A DNA stretch of 64,000 bases from Jiella pacifica (GTDB lineage Bacteria; Pseudomonadota; Alphaproteobacteria; Rhizobiales; Rhizobiaceae): contig NZ_JAAAMG010000015.1 of the NCBI RefSeq assembly GCF_010500815.1, positions 78,447 to 142,446 on the forward strand, read 5' to 3'. Position numbers and translations under genes: made by a program. Of this stretch, positions 55,898 to 64,000 are shown piece after piece. Under the pieces are notes generated by a model that had not been told where the DNA came from, ran no database searches, and saw only the letters and a program-made list of their open reading frames with translations. How positions within the stretch are numbered: the first letter of the stretch is position 1; each line of letters starts with the position of its first letter.

Positions 55898-57511
55898 ATG
55901 GCAGTCAGTGCGAACAGGCTCGAGCTTCTGCAGATCGCGGACGCGGTGGCGCGGGAAAAATCGATCGACCGCGACATCGTCATCGGCGCCATGGCCGACG
56001 CCATCCAGAAGGCCGCCCGCTCCCGCTACGGCCAGGAGACCAACATCCGCGTCGACATCAACACCAAGACCGGCGAGATGAAGCTGCAGCGCCTGCTCGA
56101 GGTGGTGGACGACGTCGAGAACCCGAACACCCAGATCTATCTGGAACTCGCCCGCGACAAGAACCCCGATGCCGAGCCCGGCGACTTCATCGCCGAGCAG
56201 CTGCCGCCGATGGATTTCGGCCGCATCGCCGCCCAGTCGGCCAAGCAGGTGATCGTCCAGAAGGTGCGTGACGCCGAGCGCGACCGCCAGTACGACGAAT
56301 TCCGCGACCGGGTGGGCGAGATCGTCAACGGCACGGTCAAGCGCGTCGAATACGGCAACGTCATCGTCGATCTCGGCCGCGGCGAGGGGATCATCCGCCG
56401 CGACGAACAGATCCCGCGGGAGATGTTCCGCTACGGCGACCGGGTCCGCGCTTATGTCTACGACGTGCGCCGCGAGCAGCGTGGGCCGCAGATCTTCCTG
56501 TCGCGCACCCATCCGCAGTTCATGGCCAAGCTCTTCACCATGGAAGTGCCGGAGATCTACGACGGCATCATCACCATCAAGGCGGTGGCGCGAGATCCGG
56601 GCTCGCGGGCCAAGATCGCGGTGGTTTCGTCGGATTCCTCTGTCGACCCGGTCGGCGCCTGCGTCGGCATGCGCGGCTCGCGCGTCCAGGCCGTGGTCGG
56701 CGAGCTCCAGGGCGAGAAGATCGACATCATCCCCTGGTCGCCGGATGCCGCCGCCTTCCTCGTCAATGCGCTGCAGCCGGCGGAAGTCGCCAAGGTGGTG
56801 CTCGACGAGGATGCCGAGAGGATTGAAGTCGTCGTCCCCGATGACCAACTTTCTCTTGCGATCGGACGCCGCGGCCAGAATGTGCGCCTCGCCTCGCAGC
56901 TCACCGGCTGGGACATCGACATCCTGACCGAGGAAGAGGAATCCTCGCGCCGCCAGAAGGAATTCCAGGAGCGGTCGGAGACCTTCATGGAGGCGCTGGA
57001 CGTCGACGAGATGGTCGGCCAGCTGCTGGCCTCGGAAGGTTTCGCCACCGTCGAGGAAGTGGCCTATGTCGATGCCGACGAGGTCGCCGCGATCGAGGGC
57101 TTCGACGAGGACACCGCAAACGAGATCCAGACCCGGGCCCGCGAGTATCTGGAACGGCGCGAGGCGGAATTCGACGCCAAGCGCAAGGAACTCGGCGTTG
57201 CCGACGAGTTGAAGGAGATCGACGGGCTGACGACGGAGATGCTCGTCGCGCTCGGCCAGGACGACGTCAAGTCGCTCGAGGACTTCGCCGGTTGCGCCGT
57301 CGACGACCTGACCGGCTGGAGCGAGCGCAAGGACGGCGAGACGAAGCGCTATCCCGGCACGCTGAGCCCCTTCGAGGTCTCGCGCGCCGATGCCGAGCAG
57401 ATGATCCTGTCGGCGCGGCTGAAGGCCGGCTGGATCACCGAGGCGGACCTCCGGGGTCCTGACGTCGAAGAGGAAGAGGGCGAGGAAGCGGTCGAAGACC
57501 ACGCGGCTTGA
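55898..57511 (+). CDS. nusA: Transcription termination/antitermination factor NusA
   Basis: Binds RNA polymerase and nascent RNA, modulating pausing, termination and antitermination. It has 537 residues: the N-terminal RNAP-binding domain, S1 (GEIVNGTVKRVEYGNVIVDLG), two KH domains (GACVGMRGSRVQAVVGEL and LAIGRRGQNVRLASQLTGWDI), and C-terminal acidic helix-hairpin repeats (YVDADEVAAIEGFD). AGGAG lies 10 nt upstream of the ATG. It is 159 nt after rimP. Confidence 0.97.
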   Translation: MAVSANRLELLQIADAVAREKSIDRDIVIGAMADAIQKAARSRYGQETNIRVDINTKTGEMKLQRLLEVVDDVENPNTQIYLELARDKNPDAEPGDFIAEQLPPMDFGRIAAQSAKQVIVQKVRDAERDRQYDEFRDRVGEIVNGTVKRVEYGNVIVDLGRGEGIIRRDEQIPREMFRYGDRVRAYVYDVRREQRGPQIFLSRTHPQFMAKLFTMEVPEIYDGIITIKAVARDPGSRAKIAVVSSDSSVDPVGACVGMRGSRVQAVVGELQGEKIDIIPWSPDAAAFLVNALQPAEVAKVVLDEDAERIEVVVPDDQLSLAIGRRGQNVRLASQLTGWDIDILTEEEESSRRQKEFQERSETFMEALDVDEMVGQLLASEGFATVEEVAYVDADEVAAIEGFDEDTANEIQTRAREYLERREAEFDAKRKELGVADELKEIDGLTTEMLVALGQDDVKSLEDFAGCAVDDLTGWSERKDGETKRYPGTLSPFEVSRADAEQMILSARLKAGWITEADLRGPDVEEEEGEEAVEDHAA

Positions 57512-58245
57512 ACGGCGAGCGGATAGGTTCTGCGGTGGCGGGGCGCGATGACGAGGCGGGACGGGGCGAGGCCCCGGACGAGAGCGATTTCGCGGGAGAG
57601 GATCTTCTGAACCCGCGCACCTGCATCGTCACCCGGCAAAGCCTCGATCCGGCCGAGCTCATCCGGTTCGTGCGCGATCCCGAGAACCGGGTCGTGCCGG
57701 ATCTGAAGCGGCGGCTCCCCGGGCGTGGCGCCCATGTCTCGATCAGCCGCGAGGCGGTCGAGACGGCGGTCAAGCGGCGGCTGTTCGCCAGGGCGTTTCG
57801 CGTTGCGGTGGAAACGCCGGCCGACCTGGGCGCGATGGTCGATCGGCTCCTGGCGAGCCAGGCGATGGGCTCTCTCGGCCTTGCCCGCAAGGCCGGTCAG
57901 CTGGTCGCCGGCGCGGCCAAGGTGGAAGGCGCCGTCCGCACGGGACGGGCCGTCGGCCTCCTCCAGTCTCTGGAGGCGGCCGAAGACGGAATGAGAAAGA
58001 TCGAGGCCGTTCGGCGCGCCAGACAGCGCGAGACCGGCCACCCGGTCGCAAGGTTTCGCCTCTTTGGCACCGACGAAATCAGCTTGGCGTTGGGCGGGGG
58101 GAATGTGATACATGCAGCCATCCTTGCCGGTGATGCAGGCTCGGCTGCTCTGAAGCGCTTGGAAGCGCTGGCCAGATATCGGGGTGAGTTCCCCGACGAG
58201 GCGATCGACGGCGCCGTCCGCGGCGACTCGTCGCCGGAACATTGA
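57508..58245 (+). CDS. YlxR (DUF448) RNA-binding protein with L7Ae-like domain
   Basis: A 245-residue protein combining a YlxR domain (NPRTCIVTRQSLDPAELIRFV, LKRRLPGRGAHVS) with a second domain resembling L7Ae (GSLGLARKAGQLVAGAAKVEGAV). YlxR proteins are nucleoid/RNA-binding and sit between nusA and infB. The TTG start overlaps the nusA stop (TTGA), indicating coupling; GTG at 57535 is an alternative. The final residues are poorly conserved. Confidence 0.9.
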   Translation: MNGERIGSAVAGRDDEAGRGEAPDESDFAGEDLLNPRTCIVTRQSLDPAELIRFVRDPENRVVPDLKRRLPGRGAHVSISREAVETAVKRRLFARAFRVAVETPADLGAMVDRLLASQAMGSLGLARKAGQLVAGAAKVEGAVRTGRAVGLLQSLEAAEDGMRKIEAVRRARQRETGHPVARFRLFGTDEISLALGGGNVIHAAILAGDAGSAALKRLEALARYRGEFPDEAIDGAVRGDSSPEH

Positions 58246-58336
58246 GACTGCAACCGATTGGAAGCGCCTGGTAAAGCGCGCTTCCGGGCAAGACGAAGGG
58301 CGCGGGACCGATCCCGCGCAGGAAGTGGAAGCGTAG

Positions 58337-61300
58337 ATGAGCGATACCAAGTCCGGCGACGACAAGACGCTCCATGTGAGCTCGAAGAAGACCCTGACCC
58401 TGAAGCGCGGCGGCGTCGAGCAGTCGACGGTGCGCCAGAATTTCAGTCACGGGCGCACCAAGAATGTCGTGGTCGAGACCAAGAAGCGGCGGATTCACAA
58501 GCCGGAAGAGACGGCGGCTCCCAAGCCGAACGTCGCTGCCGGCCTGAAGCCGCGCGCCAGCGAGCCTGCGCCGGCCCAGCCGACGCCGCCGCAGGAGCGT
58601 GCGCCCACCGGCACCGTCGCGCCGAAGATCGCCCCGGCGCCGCAGCCGCTGAACAGCGGCGGTCGCCCGAAGCAGATCGAATTCCCGCCGAAGCCGGCTC
58701 CAGCCGCGGCACCCGAAGCCGTCGAGACCCCGGCGGCTGCCGCGCCGGAAGCACCCGCCGCCGAGGCGCCCGCGGCCGCGAGCGCTCCGGCCGAGGCGCC
58801 GGCCGCAGCCGAGGCTCCCGCCCCGAAGGCGCCCCCGCAGGAAACCGTTGCCGAGGCCAAGCCGGCTGAGGCCGCTCCGGCAGAGCCGGCGCCGGTCGAA
58901 GCGCGTGCGGAATCAGCTCCGGCTCCGGCAGCGGCTCCCGAAGCACCGCGTGCGGCGACGACGGCACCCGCCGCGTCGGCGACCAGCGCGCCGCAGCGCA
59001 CCGGCGCAACGGCTCCGCGCCCCGGCCAGGCCTCTCCCTCGCAGGCGCCCGCGCAGCGGGGCCGCGACGGCGCAGGCCGGGATGGCAATCGTGGCCCGCG
59101 TCCGGACAATCGTGGCGACAACCGCGACAATCGGGGCGGCCAGAACCGTTCCGGTGGTCGCGACGATCGCCGCGGCGCTCCGCAGGCGGCGCCCTCCGGG
59201 CAAAGGCAGCCGCGCGGCGCCGTGCTTTCCGATCTCTCGTCGCGGGAGATGGACGCGCGCCGCAGGGCGCTCGAACTCGCCAAGCAGCGCGAGGCCGAGG
59301 CGCGCCGCGTCTTCCAGGAGGACGAAGCCCGCCGCATCGCCGACGACGAACGTCGCCGGGCCGAGCGCGAGGAATCCGAGCGCCGCCAGGCCGAGGAACA
59401 GGCCCGTCTCGAGGCCGAAGCCGAAACCAAGCGCAAGGCCGAAGCCGACGCCGCGACGCGGCGCAACAACAAGCCCGCGCCGACGGCCAAGGAAGCCGCG
59501 CCCTTGTCTCCGGCCGACGCCGAGGCGGCAGCGGCTCGTGCCGAACGCGGCGAAGGAAGACGCCGCCCGATCGGCGACGAGGAGGAGGGCGCGCGCCGCG
59601 GCGCCGCCAGCCCGCGTCGCAGCCCGCGTGGCGGGGCACCGGCCGAAGCACCGAAGCCGGCCCGGCCGACGCGCGACGAAGGCCGCCGCAGCGGCAAGCT
59701 GACCCTCGACAAGGCCCTGACGGCCGAAGAGGGCGGCCGTGGTCGATCGCTGTCGTCGATTCGTCGCCGCCAGGAGAAATTCAAACGCTCGCAGCAGAAC
59801 ACGCCGCGAGAGAAGATCATACGCGAAGTGATACTGCCAGAGACGATCACCATCCAGGAACTCGCCAACCGCATGTCGGAGCGTTCCGTCGACGTCATCA
59901 AGTTCCTCATGAAAGAGGGGCAGATGATGAAGCCGGGCGACATCATCGAGGCCGATCTCGCCGAGATCATCGCGTCCGAATTCGGGCATACGGTGAACCG
60001 CGTTGCCGAGTCCGACGTCGAAACCGGCATCTTCGGGGTCGAGGACAATCCCGAGAAGCTGGTGTCGCGGCCGCCGGTCGTCACCATCATGGGCCATGTC
60101 GACCACGGCAAGACCTCGCTTCTCGACGCGATCCGCAAGACCAAGGTGGTTTCCGGCGAGGCCGGCGGCATCACCCAGCACATCGGCGCCTATCAGGTCG
60201 AGCAGAACGGTCACAAGATCTCGTTCATCGACACGCCCGGTCACGCGGCCTTCACGGCGATGCGTGCCCGCGGGGCCCAGGCGACCGACATCGCGGTGCT
60301 GGTGGTGGCGGCGGACGATAGCGTCATGCCGCAGACGATCGAGTCGATCCGGCACGCCAAGGCGGCCGGCGTGCCGATCGTCGTGGCGATCAACAAGATC
60401 GACAAGCCGAGCGCCGACCCCGCCAAGGTTCGCAGCGGACTGCTGCAGCACGAGGTGTTCGTCGAATCCATGGGCGGCGAGGTACTCGACGTCGAGGTCT
60501 CTGCGGTCAAGGGCACCGGTCTCGACAAGCTTCTGGAGGCGATCCTCCTGCAGGCCGAACTCCTCGACCTGAAGGCCGATCCGACGCGCACCGCCGAAGG
60601 CGTCGTCATCGAGGCGCAGCTCGACAAGGGCCGCGGCCCGGTCGCGACGGTCCTCGTCCAGACCGGCACGTTGAAGGTCGGCGACATCGTCGTTACCGGC
60701 GATGAATGGGGCCGGGTGCGCGCGCTGATCAACGACAAGGGCGAGCAACTCAAGGAAGCTCCGCCGTCGCTGCCGGTCGAGATCCTCGGCATGCAGGGGA
60801 CGCCTCTGGCCGGCGATCGCTTCGCGGTGGTCGAGAACGAGTCCAAGGCCCGCGAGATCTCCGAGTATCGGCAGCGGCTCGCCCGCGAGAAGCAGGTGGC
60901 CAAGTCGGCCGGCCAGCGCGGCTCGCTCGAGCAGATGATGTCGCAGTTGCAGGATACCGGCCTCAAGGACTTCCCGCTGGTCATCAAGGGCGACGTGCAA
61001 GGCTCGATCGAGGCGATCATCGGCTCGCTCGACAAGATCTCGACCGACGAGGTGCGCGCTCTCATCGTCCATTCGGGCGCCGGCGCGATCACCGAGTCCG
61101 ACATCTCGCTGGCCGCCGCCTCGAACGCGGCGATCATCGGCTTCAACGTCCGCGCCAACAAGCAGGCGCGCGAGGCGGCCGAGCGCGAGGGCATCGAGAT
61201 CCGCTACTACAACATCATCTACGATCTCGTGGATGACGTGAAGGACGCGATGTCGGGCCTGCTTTCGCCGGAGCGGCGCGAGACCTTCCTCGGCAATGCC

Positions 61301-61576
61301 GAGATCCGCGAGGTGTTCAACATCACCAAGGTCGGCAAGGTCGCGGGCTGTCTCGTCACCGAGGGCGAAGTCGAGCGTGGCGCGGGCGTTCGCCTGATCC
61401 GCGACGGCGTCGTCATCCACGAGGGCACGCTGAAGACGCTCAAGCGCTTCAAGGACGAAGTGCAGAAGGTCATCAGCGGCCAGGAATGCGGCATGGCCTT
61501 CGAGCGCTACGAGGACATCCGCCAGGGCGACGTCATCGAGTGCTTCCGTGTCGAGCACGTGGCGCGCACCCTCTAA
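58337..61576 (+). CDS. infB: Translation initiation factor IF-2
   Basis: GTPase that places fMet-tRNA on the 30S subunit. It has 1079 residues. The N-terminus ([19 protein letters not shown]) leads into a long Ala/Pro/Glu and Arg/Gly-rich linker (about 60-480). The IF2-N domain ([23 protein letters not shown]) is followed by the G domain with GHVDHGKT at 586-593, DTPGH and NKID, then domains II-IV ([12 protein letters not shown]; ending EHVARTL). The linker is longer than in E. coli. An intrinsic terminator follows 28 nt after the stop, so rbfA/truB are not co-transcribed. Confidence 0.98.
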   Translation: MSDTKSGDDKTLHVSSKKTLTLKRGGVEQSTVRQNFSHGRTKNVVVETKKRRIHKPEETAAPKPNVAAGLKPRASEPAPAQPTPPQERAPTGTVAPKIAPAPQPLNSGGRPKQIEFPPKPAPAAAPEAVETPAAAAPEAPAAEAPAAASAPAEAPAAAEAPAPKAPPQETVAEAKPAEAAPAEPAPVEARAESAPAPAAAPEAPRAATTAPAASATSAPQRTGATAPRPGQASPSQAPAQRGRDGAGRDGNRGPRPDNRGDNRDNRGGQNRSGGRDDRRGAPQAAPSGQRQPRGAVLSDLSSREMDARRRALELAKQREAEARRVFQEDEARRIADDERRRAEREESERRQAEEQARLEAEAETKRKAEADAATRRNNKPAPTAKEAAPLSPADAEAAAARAERGEGRRRPIGDEEEGARRGAASPRRSPRGGAPAEAPKPARPTRDEGRRSGKLTLDKALTAEEGGRGRSLSSIRRRQEKFKRSQQNTPREKIIREVILPETITIQELANRMSERSVDVIKFLMKEGQMMKPGDIIEADLAEIIASEFGHTVNRVAESDVETGIFGVEDNPEKLVSRPPVVTIMGHVDHGKTSLLDAIRKTKVVSGEAGGITQHIGAYQVEQNGHKISFIDTPGHAAFTAMRARGAQATDIAVLVVAADDSVMPQTIESIRHAKAAGVPIVVAINKIDKPSADPAKVRSGLLQHEVFVESMGGEVLDVEVSAVKGTGLDKLLEAILLQAELLDLKADPTRTAEGVVIEAQLDKGRGPVATVLVQTGTLKVGDIVVTGDEWGRVRALINDKGEQLKEAPPSLPVEILGMQGTPLAGDRFAVVENESKAREISEYRQRLAREKQVAKSAGQRGSLEQMMSQLQDTGLKDFPLVIKGDVQGSIEAIIGSLDKISTDEVRALIVHSGAGAITESDISLAAASNAAIIGFNVRANKQAREAAEREGIEIRYYNIIYDLVDDVKDAMSGLLSPERRETFLGNAEIREVFNITKVGKVAGCLVTEGEVERGAGVRLIRDGVVIHEGTLKTLKRFKDEVQKVISGQECGMAFERYEDIRQGDVIECFRVEHVARTL

Positions 61577-61604
61577 GCTCGATCGATCGAGCGATTGGAC
61601 GCAA

Positions 61605-61638
61605 CGGGAGGACGGCAACACTGCCGCCCTCCCGTTTT
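61605..61638 (+). terminator. Intrinsic terminator after infB
   Basis: CGGGAGGACGGCA and TGCCGCCCTCCCG pair (one A-C mismatch) around ACAC, followed by TTTT. It ends the rimP-nusA-ylxR-infB operon. Confidence 0.88.
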
Positions 61639-61841
61639 CGCATGTGCGGCCGGGTTTTTCCCACCAACGGCCGGGTTTTCGGCCGGGCGGCTCGTCACCG
61701 GGAGGAGGATCGTGCGCAACGCGGCGGTCGCTGCGCGGTGGCGGCATTGCGGCGGGGGGCGATCAGGTGAAGCTGCGTCGCCGTGTTGTTTCCGCATCTT
61801 CGGCCAGCGGTGACGCCGGCGCTCCGTCGCCCTTCGGCAAG

Positions 61842-62675
61842 TCAGCCGCGAAACCCTGCTGTGGAGGGGGGAGGGAGCCGCGCCAATGCGGAACGGGTGT
61901 CCTCGTCGGCCGGGTAGAAGCATTCGAGCGTCAGCTCTGCGAGCGTCACGTCCGTCGCGGTGCCGAAGACGGTGGTGGTGGAAAGCAGCGAGAGCGTTTC
62001 ACCGCCTGCCGGGGAGCGGAGCACCAAGGGAACGGCAATCGGGAGCTCCGCTAACTGCCTTGCAGCTGGCGGAGCAGGTGGCGCCGGGAGTGCCTGCAAT
62101 TCGTCGCAAAGCCTGAAGAGTGCTGGATCTCCGGACGCCGCCGCGTCGCGGCGAAGACGGTCCGTGAGATGCCGTCGCCATGCGCCGTAATTGAGGATCG
62201 AGGGCGCGAGCCCGTCCGGTTCCAGGGTAAGGCGCAAGACGTTGACCGGCGGCGTCAGCAGCCGCGCCGATACGCCGCGAAGCAGCGACATGATCGACCG
62301 GTTGGCGGCGACCAGCGTCCAATGCCGGTCGACCGCAACCGCCGGAAACGGCTCGTGCGCGGTCAGAACGGCTTCCACGGCCTGGCGTGCCATCCGCATG
62401 TCCGGCGCATCGAAGGAACGTTCGGGAAACTGGGGCGCCAGGCCGCCGGCCAGGAGCAGGCGGTTGCGTCCGCGAAGCGGCATGTCCAGCGCCCCGGCGA
62501 GCCGCAGGAGAACGTCGCGGCTCGGCGACGACCGCCCGCTTTCGACGAAGCTGAGATGTCGAGTGGAAATCTGCGCTTCGGCGGCAAGGTCGATCTGGCT
62601 GAACCGGCGATACCGGCGCCATTCGCGCAGAACGTCTCCCACGGTTTCGCTCGCCAGGCCGATCATGTCGCCCAT
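61842..62675 (-). CDS. XRE-family regulator with MmyB-like ligand domain
   Basis: A 277-residue protein. The N-terminal helix-turn-helix (about 10-70; REWRRYRRFSQIDLAAEAQISTRHLSFVESGR region) is followed by an MmyB-like PAS-type domain (VAVDRHWTLVAANRSIMSLL, NVLRLTLEPDGLAP) and ends with FGTATDVTLAELTLECFYPADE. Such regulators usually control a divergent oxidoreductase; here the divergent gene encodes a monooxygenase-like protein. ATG 62675 or 62666 may be the start. Confidence 0.88.
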   Translation of the reverse strand: MGDMIGLASETVGDVLREWRRYRRFSQIDLAAEAQISTRHLSFVESGRSSPSRDVLLRLAGALDMPLRGRNRLLLAGGLAPQFPERSFDAPDMRMARQAVEAVLTAHEPFPAVAVDRHWTLVAANRSIMSLLRGVSARLLTPPVNVLRLTLEPDGLAPSILNYGAWRRHLTDRLRRDAAASGDPALFRLCDELQALPAPPAPPAARQLAELPIAVPLVLRSPAGGETLSLLSTTTVFGTATDVTLAELTLECFYPADEDTRSALARLPPPSTAGFRG

Positions 62676-62886
62676 CCTACACGGCAGCCGCCGCCAGACC
62701 ATGACCTTCCAGGTAATCGCGTCTCGGTGCTCGCTGCGCCATCATCGCCGCGCAACCACTGGAGAGTGCCATGGGGCCGAGCCATACCCAGCCGAAGACA
62801 TCGTCTCGATCCATCTTGCGGCGGCTTCATCGCTCGCGGTTCAGCGTGAGCACGCTGCCGGTCATGTCCGATTTCGGAGCGCGGCG

Positions 62887-63219
62887 ATGAGCGTAGCCTA
62901 TGTCATCGAATTCTGGGTACGGGCGCCGGAGCGCGAGCGTTTTCTGAATTTACTGGGCGGCGTGATCGCGGCGATGCAGAGCGAACCCACCCATCTCGGC
63001 CACACATTCCATGTCGATCCGGCCGATCCCCTGCACTTTCTTCTTCACGAAGTTTGGCAGGACCATGGGGAGGTTGTCGCCGTCCAGCTCGGCCGTCCGT
63101 ACCGTCAGGAGTGGCACGCGGCGCTGCCGGAACTTGTGGCGAAAGATCGCCTCGTCACGGTCTGGGAGCCGATGGGGAACACAGTCGCCGGAATAGCTGG
63201 CATGGCGGCAAGCCCGTGA
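62887..63219 (+). CDS. Antibiotic-biosynthesis-monooxygenase (ABM) family protein
   Basis: A 110-residue dimeric ferredoxin-fold protein (AYVIEFWVRAPERERFLNLL, FHVDPADPLHFLLHEVWQD) of the ABM/quinol monooxygenase family; such proteins oxidise quinols or are structural relatives of heme oxygenases. GGAG lies 8 nt before the ATG. It is divergent from the XRE/MmyB regulator at 61842-62675 and probably under its control. Substrate unknown. Confidence 0.85.
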   Translation: MSVAYVIEFWVRAPERERFLNLLGGVIAAMQSEPTHLGHTFHVDPADPLHFLLHEVWQDHGEVVAVQLGRPYRQEWHAALPELVAKDRLVTVWEPMGNTVAGIAGMAASP

Positions 63220-63240
63220 GACATCGCCTCGGCGGTTGCA

Positions 63241-63588
63241 TCAGCCCCGCGCGGTGCGGGCGAGCGTCACGCCGCGGCGCTTGGTCAGCGCGGTGTCGTG
63301 GTCATCGAAGATGCCGTGTTCGGTTGCCTGCTGGTAGAGCATGTCGCCTTTGGTGCCGGCGAGGATCCGCAGTTCCTTCAATTCGCAGAGAAGCGTGATG
63401 CGGAAGGCGAGATCGCGCAGATGCACACGATTGTAGCAGAAGAAGGCGAGCCTTGCCCGCTCCATCGCGGGGATGGCGCGGATCAGATCGTTGCGTAGGT
63501 CCCCCTCGCAACGCAGCAGCCTGGCCAGGAGATCGAGAGAGACCGGACAGGTGGCCTCGTTCGGAATAAGGTCGCGGTTGGCAGCCAT
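63241..63588 (-). CDS. Conserved-looking hypothetical protein
   Basis: A 115-residue, mostly helical protein not recognised. It contains CPVSLDLLARLLRCEGDLRNDL, FFCYNRVHLRDLAFRI and a C-terminal KRRGVTLARTARG. Start ATG 63588 has AGAGGA 5 nt upstream; a longer frame starts 63 nt earlier. The codon pattern looks coding. It converges on the ABM-family gene with 21 nt between stops. Confidence 0.7.
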   Translation of the reverse strand: MAANRDLIPNEATCPVSLDLLARLLRCEGDLRNDLIRAIPAMERARLAFFCYNRVHLRDLAFRITLLCELKELRILAGTKGDMLYQQATEHGIFDDHDTALTKRRGVTLARTARG

Positions 63589-63825
63589 GTCATCCTCTCT
63601 TTCCGGCGCTCGAACCTTTTTGCCCATTCGACACTGTTCGTCCGATTTCAACAGCCTAACGGCGCTGGCTTGCCCTGACCTTGATCACCGCTTCGTGACG
63701 GACTGTATTTTTCAAGAGGAAATTTCGCATCGCACTAACCGCGGAATGCAAAGTCGTCGTGAAGTTTTGCCTTGCGAATGATAAATCTGCAACAGAAATC
63801 GCGAGGCAACTGCGACTGCGCGATA

Positions 63826-63839
63826 TTGATGCAGATCAA
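63826..63839. promoter_or_regulatory. FNR/FixK-type anaerobox near the right edge
   Basis: A perfect TTGAT-GCAG-ATCAA in an AT-rich region between the hypothetical gene and the partial gene at 63950. If centred near -41.5, transcription would start at about 63874, rightward. The downstream gene is cut off. The remaining AT-rich part of 63589-63949 holds no supported gene. Confidence 0.75.
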
Positions 63840-63949
63840 TTTTCAATGTCGCGGTATTGGGACCCAGTATTAAGGCTCTTGCGCAGGTTGTGTGGTCACA
63901 TGGCTCGGCGACTCTTTCTAACACCGCAGATGATGCGGTGGAGAGAGCA

Positions 63950-64000
63950 TGCTTCAGATTTCTATGGTGCCCGGCTGCCTTTGCGGCCAGATCCGGCGGG
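63950..64000 (+). CDS. Possible 5' end of a gene running off the window
   Basis: An ATG with GGAGAG 5 nt upstream opens a frame (MLQISMVPGCLCGQIRR...) that is still open at the window edge. It follows the FNR/FixK box by 110 nt, so it may be an oxygen-regulated gene. Seventeen codons are too few to identify it. Confidence 0.35.

Noticed and set aside
58913..61747. A 944-codon antisense open frame opposite infB
   Set aside because: It mirrors the GC-rich codon pattern of infB, has no ribosome site and no recognisable domain.

Overview
This 64 kb window is chromosomal DNA of an alphaproteobacterium, most likely order Hyphomicrobiales (Rhizobiales). The base composition is very GC-rich, which is why long antisense open frames shadow most genes. 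The order-level call rests on several marks: an intact CtrA response regulator divergent from a rhizobial-type FliJ, a ChpT phosphotransferase, the envelope protein EipA (DUF1134), an MbfA iron exporter behind an Irr-type ICE palindrome, a NasS-NasT pair, FNR/FixK boxes, and the rsmB / heparinase-like / purH neighbourhood. No transposase, integrase, phage gene, CRISPR array, rRNA or tRNA was recognised, so the window looks like core chromosome with some accessory metabolic genes.

Layout. 0-12 kb: acetyl-CoA synthetase, two metallo-beta-lactamase-fold proteins, a tiny SD-rich transcription unit, a PRC-barrel envelope protein, a DUF2946/PepSY membrane pair, an OhrR-type regulator divergent from a chloroperoxidase-like hydrolase, and Cfa. 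Two parS-like palindromes lie in acs and just upstream of cfa. 12-25 kb: nuclease, SDHAF4-like assembly factor, HtpX, RsmB, heparinase-like protein, Kup, PurH, Uma2 protein, a receiver domain lacking its phospho-acceptor Asp, ChpT and EipA. 25-31 kb: coiled-coil protein, SpoU methyltransferase, an isolated hisA, Irr-box mbfA, ctrA and fliJ.

31-40 kb (minus strand) is a nitrogen-assimilation block: nasT-nasS, a leader with ANTAR-type hairpins and a terminator, then nirB-nirD-nirC, a fused PP2C phosphatase/Ser-Thr kinase, and cynS. NasS/NasT would sense nitrate and NasT would release the attenuator. NirBD reduces nitrite to ammonium, and CynS converts cyanate to ammonia and CO2. No nitrate reductase or nitrate transporter gene is in the window. 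An FNR/FixK-box adhP-usp pair follows.

42-50 kb is a signalling block on the minus strand: an active-looking GGDEF-EAL protein, an RpfF/DSF-synthase-like crotonase with Asp at one catalytic Glu position, an SMP-30 lactonase, and a second GGDEF-EAL protein with a degenerate GGDEF. 50-54 kb holds a photolyase, an MhqO/MhqD-like dioxygenase-esterase pair and a PAS-like protein. 54-62 kb is the rimP-nusA-ylxR-infB translation/transcription cluster, which ends in a terminator instead of continuing into rbfA-truB. The right edge has an XRE/MmyB regulator divergent from a monooxygenase, an unknown protein, and an FNR/FixK box in front of a gene that runs off the end.
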